From Ciborinia camelliae (taxonomy: Eukaryota; Ascomycota; Leotiomycetes; Helotiales; Sclerotiniaceae): a stretch of DNA of 64,000 nt. The notes beneath the pieces are model-generated. The model did not search any database, had not been told where the DNA came from, and worked only from the letters and a program-made list of their open reading frames with translations. Positions 59,401 through 64,000 of this stretch are shown piece after piece; the first letter of the stretch is position 1; each line of letters opens with the position of its first letter. The stretch is from NCBI GenBank assembly GCA_025890175.1, contig JANPYM010000003.1, forward strand, positions 3,333,466-3,397,465. Direction: 5' to 3'. The position numbers and the translations under genes were made by a program.

Positions 59401-61400
59401 CTACACAAGATCTAGGTTAGTGTGCTGTGCATACACCGTTGAAACAACCACAATTGCAAAACAGGAGAAGAAAAAACAGAAAAGCAAATAAATCAAGACA
59501 ACAACATCCAGTGAGAGTCCTGTAGCAGAAAGACGTTAGTGTTGTGGGTCTTAAGGGGGCATATAGGGGTTGTCTACAGACCAAGTGGGATTCGCCATAA
59601 AGATAAAATGGTCGATTCCGATGCAGTGATGTTGTGGGCATCCAGGGCAAATGATTGAAACGTCCAGGATAATAAACATGAACAAATGAGAAAGTATGGT
59701 GTATCCTTGAAAGTCCTCGGCATCCATATGGGCTGGTTTTCCTTGGAATATAGTTGTCTCCATGTGTGGTATTGTTGATGAATTGGAAAGTCCTTCTGTT
59801 CAAAAGAAAACAATAGTACTATTAGTTGATGCTCGATCGTGTTATAGGGGGGTTATTGTCAGACTTGTAGTCGACATCGAGTAGGTTACGTACTCAGTGG
59901 CATAATTGATGCCAGATGCTTAATAGAGCATCGTAACCGGCTGGAATAGCCAGTTACTTCCTGTGATAGTTCCTTGGTGTGTCGTTGGAGTTGTTGGTTC
60001 CATATGCGGCAAATAAAAAGGAAAATAAATCCACGGTATCCATTATGGGAAGCAGTATTGAATTAGGCAAAATAGAAGGCTGTTGTAGGTATCCCCATGC
60101 ATGGAAACTGCATATAGAAACCATCTGAAAAAAATGGATATTTGTCGTCATAACATCCTCAGCCACACCAGCTGGCGCTGTGGACACTGGATGAAGGTTC
60201 TTGCTGATCAACTGGAAGGTATCACGATGCGCTCGCGGGATATGCGAGCCCACATCTCGGAACTGTCGGCGAATACGTCTGTCTTCGGATATATAACTAG
60301 CTAATAGGGTCCCATGAAAAGAAATCGAATGTCTTGGATCCATTGGAAAATCCGGTCTTTCCGGTATATACAAAGAGAAATTTGCAATCTGGATGTCCAT
60401 TTGGGGTAGGTATACTCACCCAAGACCGGAGGTCTCTAGTTTAAAAGTTCATATTTTTGTTTGTTAGGATGCTCTTGAGACCTCCGGAGAGGTAGAGCAT
60501 CCCTCTCGTCGTGTGGGCACACGGTAAGACCATCGAATATCCTGTGGATAGCTGGAGAACCTGGGAAATCTGGATATATATGCCTGGGAAAGTCCTTGGA
60601 ACGTCCGGAATCATTGGAAATGTTGTGTCGCGAAATGAAAAGTACATGAATTTTTTTCTAGTGACATGAAGACATCCGGGATTCTAGCAGTAAAAGCAAA
60701 AGCAAACTCAACGCAAAGCAAAAAAAGCAAGCAAAATAGAAAAAACAATATACCTGGCGGATGCCTTCCTGGAATGGGATTGTGTGTCGAAGCCTGCCAT
60801 GGTTTCCGGGAGAATGGTCAACGTCTCCGTGCAAGTCATTTGGGATCCTTTTTGAAAGCAACGGCAGTGTGCTTTGTCGAGTATGTTGTTGAACTATGTG
60901 TTGGAGATACTACTCTTATGGCCACGGTCTTGTGGTATGAGCAGGAAAGATAATTGATGTTGATGATAGAAACAATCCGGCTGGAAGATCTCTGTTGGGT
61001 AGGATTGCAATTGGAATGAAAAGCAAAAACAAGTTGGGCAGCTGTTGGAGGAAAGATCCGCAATATACGAGAACTAGAGTAAAGGGGGATGAATGTATGG
61101 GCTGACTGAGATGTGAGCAAGGTAAAGGATGAATGAGAATGGAAGAAAGAGAAGAGTTCGTCCAAGGTGGGGAGGTTGGGCACTTATGCTTTTCAATGGT
61201 AACCAAATGGAGGAGACAGGTAAGAAACGCACGAAGCGAACAAAAACCAAGGATATGTGAGTGTGAAAAGACTGGGGTAATTTGATTTGTTGACGAGGAT
61301 CTCCTGCCATGCTGCCATCCATCATGTGTGAGACATTGATGCGTTGTCTCTTTTTTTTATAAAAAAAAATCGCTTGCCTTGCCTCGTTTGAATTAACCAC
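59401..61400 (-). other. Probable long, intron-containing 5' region of the C2H2 gene
   Basis: No independent gene is convincing here. A pyrimidine-rich tract and CTAAC just left of the 59400 acceptor, and a canonical donor GTGAGTATA at 60419-60411 (minus strand), suggest spliced leader exons. Many short ORFs with ATGs lie on the minus strand and could act as upstream ORFs or contain the missing first coding exon. A structured inverted-repeat segment is annotated separately. Confidence 0.4.
60426..60502 (-). repeat. Overlapping inverted repeats forming two alternative hairpins
   Basis: CCGGAGGTCTC (60426-60436) is perfectly complementary to GAGACCTCCGG (60477-60487). The second arm also lies inside a local hairpin: GGATGCTCT (60467-60475) with AGAGCATCC (60494-60502), and ACCTC (60480-60484) with GAGGT (60489-60493) around a CGGA loop. 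The two folds cannot form together. The left arm is seven bases from the predicted donor at 60419. Confidence 0.6.
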
Positions 61401-64000
61401 GACTTGATATCACTGGTTGGATGGGGGATAAAGTGGTCACTAGTCACTGGTCACCCCTTCAAGTTTCAATAGTCACCACTTACAATCTCATACTTTGAAT
61501 TTCAAATAAAAAAGCCCTCATATCCGCCTTATTTTAGAATAATATCCCGGTATTCATATTTCGGTTCCTCTTAAAATAAAAACATATGGATCATTTAATA
61601 TGACTGAAATGCATGACCCCTCTATGTTGTCCGGGTTTTGTATGGACGGATCATGGAATGGTCATATTGGAATTGGAACGGAAAGTCACTGTAGAGTTGC
61701 AGTGGACTGCGCACTGTACGCACTGTAGTAGATTTATTGTGCAGTTTAGCCTGTAAAGTCACGAAAAGAAAGTGCTTTCCGAATCCCGTGCTTACCTGTT
61801 ACATATTATTCGACTATCCAACTGTCAAGGATAAAGGAGAGAAATAATAATGGGATGACGATATCTAGCTAGTAGCTACAGCCTACATACCCACCTACAG
61901 AATGTGATGAATTTCCATGGAACGTGCATTGCATGAATGTGAGATATAGAGTCAAGGTAGGATTCAAGATTCAAGACTTCAAATATTAGAAAACTAATCC
62001 ATATTCAGTAAAAATGAGGATATAAACAGGATTATGGCCCGATCCCTACCACTGAAAACCTACCATTATCCATCCATACCAGCCAGGGAGAAGAAAATAA
62101 AACAAACAATCTCTCTGCCGTCCGGCCGTCCGCTTGTTTTTTACTAAACTCGTAATTTTCCGAAGAAAAGGAAATGAAAGAGAAAATGTTGTACAGTACT
62201 CTCTCTCTCATGGACTCTAGCGAGTAAAAAAGGGATTAAAATAAATGTCTCCTATAGATCAACACCTTTCCTCTCCTCTTCTATCTATCTCATACAGTCT
62301 TAAAAATAAGGAGAAGGAAGGTAACAAACATTATAATTGATTATCGATAGTTAATCAACAACTTCGAGAAGAATCTATCTACCTAAGTATAAAAGAAAAC
62401 TTAAATTCTTCGTATTATTATAACGTTGTACCCTGAAAAAACGTGCGGGAAGTTGATACTTTCTTGACCTTGCCTGCCCAGTACATACCGACCGGTACAC
62501 CTACCCGTCTAACATCTATCAATATTCAATAGTAACAACGATATATCTAAAGTTTGAAGGCTCGGAGCCCTGGCCCATTCACGAAGAAGATGTTCATGAA
62601 ATGAGATGAAACCAATTTTTGACGGCTTTGTTGCCCCGAAGGCTCCGGAGTCCGTACTCCCAATTAACGTCAACCGTCAAGATGAGAAATTGAACGAGTG
62701 GGATCACCCAGGGAACCGAAACTTTAAATTCCTGAGCTGAGAAAATGAAATGATGATTTTTTATTATTCTTCTTCTTTTGTACTCTACCCTACTTCCATC
62801 CATCCATCCATCCATCGTTTCGTTACACTATTAGATAGGGAGGTAGTTATGTTAAACGGTATATACCTATTACATATTACACACATACATACATACTATA
62901 CTAATGTACCGTTACCGTTACCTATATGATAAGCATAAAGAAAGATGCGCGATGCGATGCGTAAAATATCAAGGTAGGTAGGTACTGTAACCTAATACAG
63001 TAACCTAACACAGTACTTGTCATTAGTTAGTTACCTCCGTAGTTCTCGGCAAACTTCCTATATCAATATCAATCAAGAATCAATCAATCAATCAAAACGC
63101 ACATCAAAAATCACGATGAAAAATGGGGGTGCAGTGACAGTGACTGCATAGCAATGACCGAAATTCCGAATCAGAATCACAGCAAAAATCCAAATACCAA
63201 AAACGTAGCTTTCTTTCTTTCTTTCTTTTTTCCCCCTTCGATCATGACATGATGCGCTGGTTTCCATATGGTTGAATTGAAGAAAAAAAAATTGAAAAAA
63301 AATTGATTGGTATAATCTACCTACCTACTATAAAGAATTCTAAACCCCATCCACATCCACCAGCTAGCTTCCTTCCTCGGACCTCATCAGCTCCCCCAGT
63401 TTCTGCCTGCATATCGTCGCGCCCCGTTATCATCAATAGTGTCATTTACCCAACCAATCACGATGGGAAAGGGTATGGATTTCTTTTCTTTCTTTCAGCT
63501 GCAGCCTGCATGAGCAAGCAAGCAAGCAAGCCTGCAAGCAATTCATTCCTGCACATACATTGACTGAAATGTTAATGTATTGCATTTACATGGGTAGGGA
63601 GGTACTAGGTAGGTAGCTAGGTATGTATCGTCCGTGTGCTCCGTACGTGCTCTACCAATTAGCCGAGCTGCAGCATGCGCATACTCATCACACCATAGAA
63701 AGTCCATCCACGAAAGAGCCGTTGGCTTAATAGGCTACAGGCTATAGGCTATAGGCTGTCGCGACGCCCTCGATAAATTACCGATCCAGCATCAAGGGGC
63801 TTCGAAGTGCGAACACACGATGAGTCTTTCTTTTCTCGTGTGGTCCTCGCAGAGTCTTGGACGTCAAATCACGGTACGGTCGGTACCTACTTGGTACGAC
63901 ATGATGACATCAAATATGTGGTGGAGGGCCATGATGCCATGAGGCTAGGAGAGAGCCCCTTTCAATTTTCCATTTTCAATTGAAATCAAGAAAGGTCATG
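61401..64000. other. Gene-free terminal spacer
   Basis: No supported gene. Simple repeats: CATC units at about 62796-62820, CTTT units at about 63208-63227, GCAAGCAAGC at about 63511-63532, and GGTA/TAGGTAGCTAGG at about 63595-63630. A D-arm-like string at about 63650-63672 is not part of a complete tRNA. Confidence 0.55.

Noticed and set aside
59417..61400. Several minus-strand frames of 65-148 codons upstream of the C2H2 gene
   Set aside because: None has a domain, and the segment shows leader-like splice signals instead; one may hold the missing first coding exon, but I cannot say which.
63600..63700. tRNA-like D-arm string on the minus strand (AGCTCGGCTAATTGGTAGAGC)
   Set aside because: The D-stem looks right, but no anticodon stem, T-arm (GTTCRANNC) or 7-bp acceptor pairing can be found around it.

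Overview
The window comes from a filamentous ascomycete, probably a leotiomycete (Helotiales-like; this placement is inferred from gene content and style, not tested). Coding genes carry 0-5 short introns of about 40-110 nt, with GTRNGT-like donors and CTAAC-like branch points. Intergenic DNA is full of tetranucleotide microsatellites built on TACC/GGTA and palindromic TACCTAGGTA. One 7.8 kb block is almost pure A+T, as expected after repeat-induced point mutation (RIP). I see no tRNA, rRNA or CRISPR array.

Layout. 1-1460: microsatellite-rich spacer. 1461-6433 (-): Yor1-type ABCC transporter, with an assembly gap (1495-1504) near its 3' end. 6434-10816: gene-poor spacer. 10817-11662 (+): small RING protein. 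12095-12934 (-): secreted glutamic peptidase (eqolisin). 12935-16168: spacer. 16169-18930 (-): eisosome protein 1. 20529-21730 (+): tyrosine phosphatase of the Y_phosphatase3 type, six exons. 25327-26900 (+): decayed secreted alpha/beta hydrolase. 29229-29954 (+): fungal SLATT two-TM protein. 30203-31130 (-): Frag1/DRAM/Sfk1 membrane protein. 31968-33224 (+): CDK7/Kin28 kinase. 33449-36262 (-): recyclin-1 (F-box plus Sec10-like). 38289-40178 (-): transcription-factor-like protein with no visible DNA-binding domain. 42837-43671 (+): short beta-carbonic anhydrase. 44991-52805: RIP-degraded element bounded by ~125 bp direct terminal repeats. 53587-55640 (+): siderophore-iron MFS transporter, with a cluster of GATA-factor sites upstream. 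57608-59400 and beyond (-): C2H2 zinc-finger regulator with a long unresolved 5' region. 59401-64000: that leader and spacer.

The core genes (Kin28, Rcy1, Eis1, Sfk1) are housekeeping and show no operon-like or metabolic-cluster logic. The accessory part holds the secreted peptidase, pseudo-hydrolase, SLATT protein, carbonic anhydrase, dead transposon and siderophore transporter. The best leads are the terminal repeats of the AT island, whose mutual differences are all transitions; the Sre-type sites ahead of the siderophore transporter; two GC-AG introns; the fungal SLATT gene; and a pair of mutually exclusive hairpins in the leader of the C2H2 gene. I did not find a clearly new multi-gene system.
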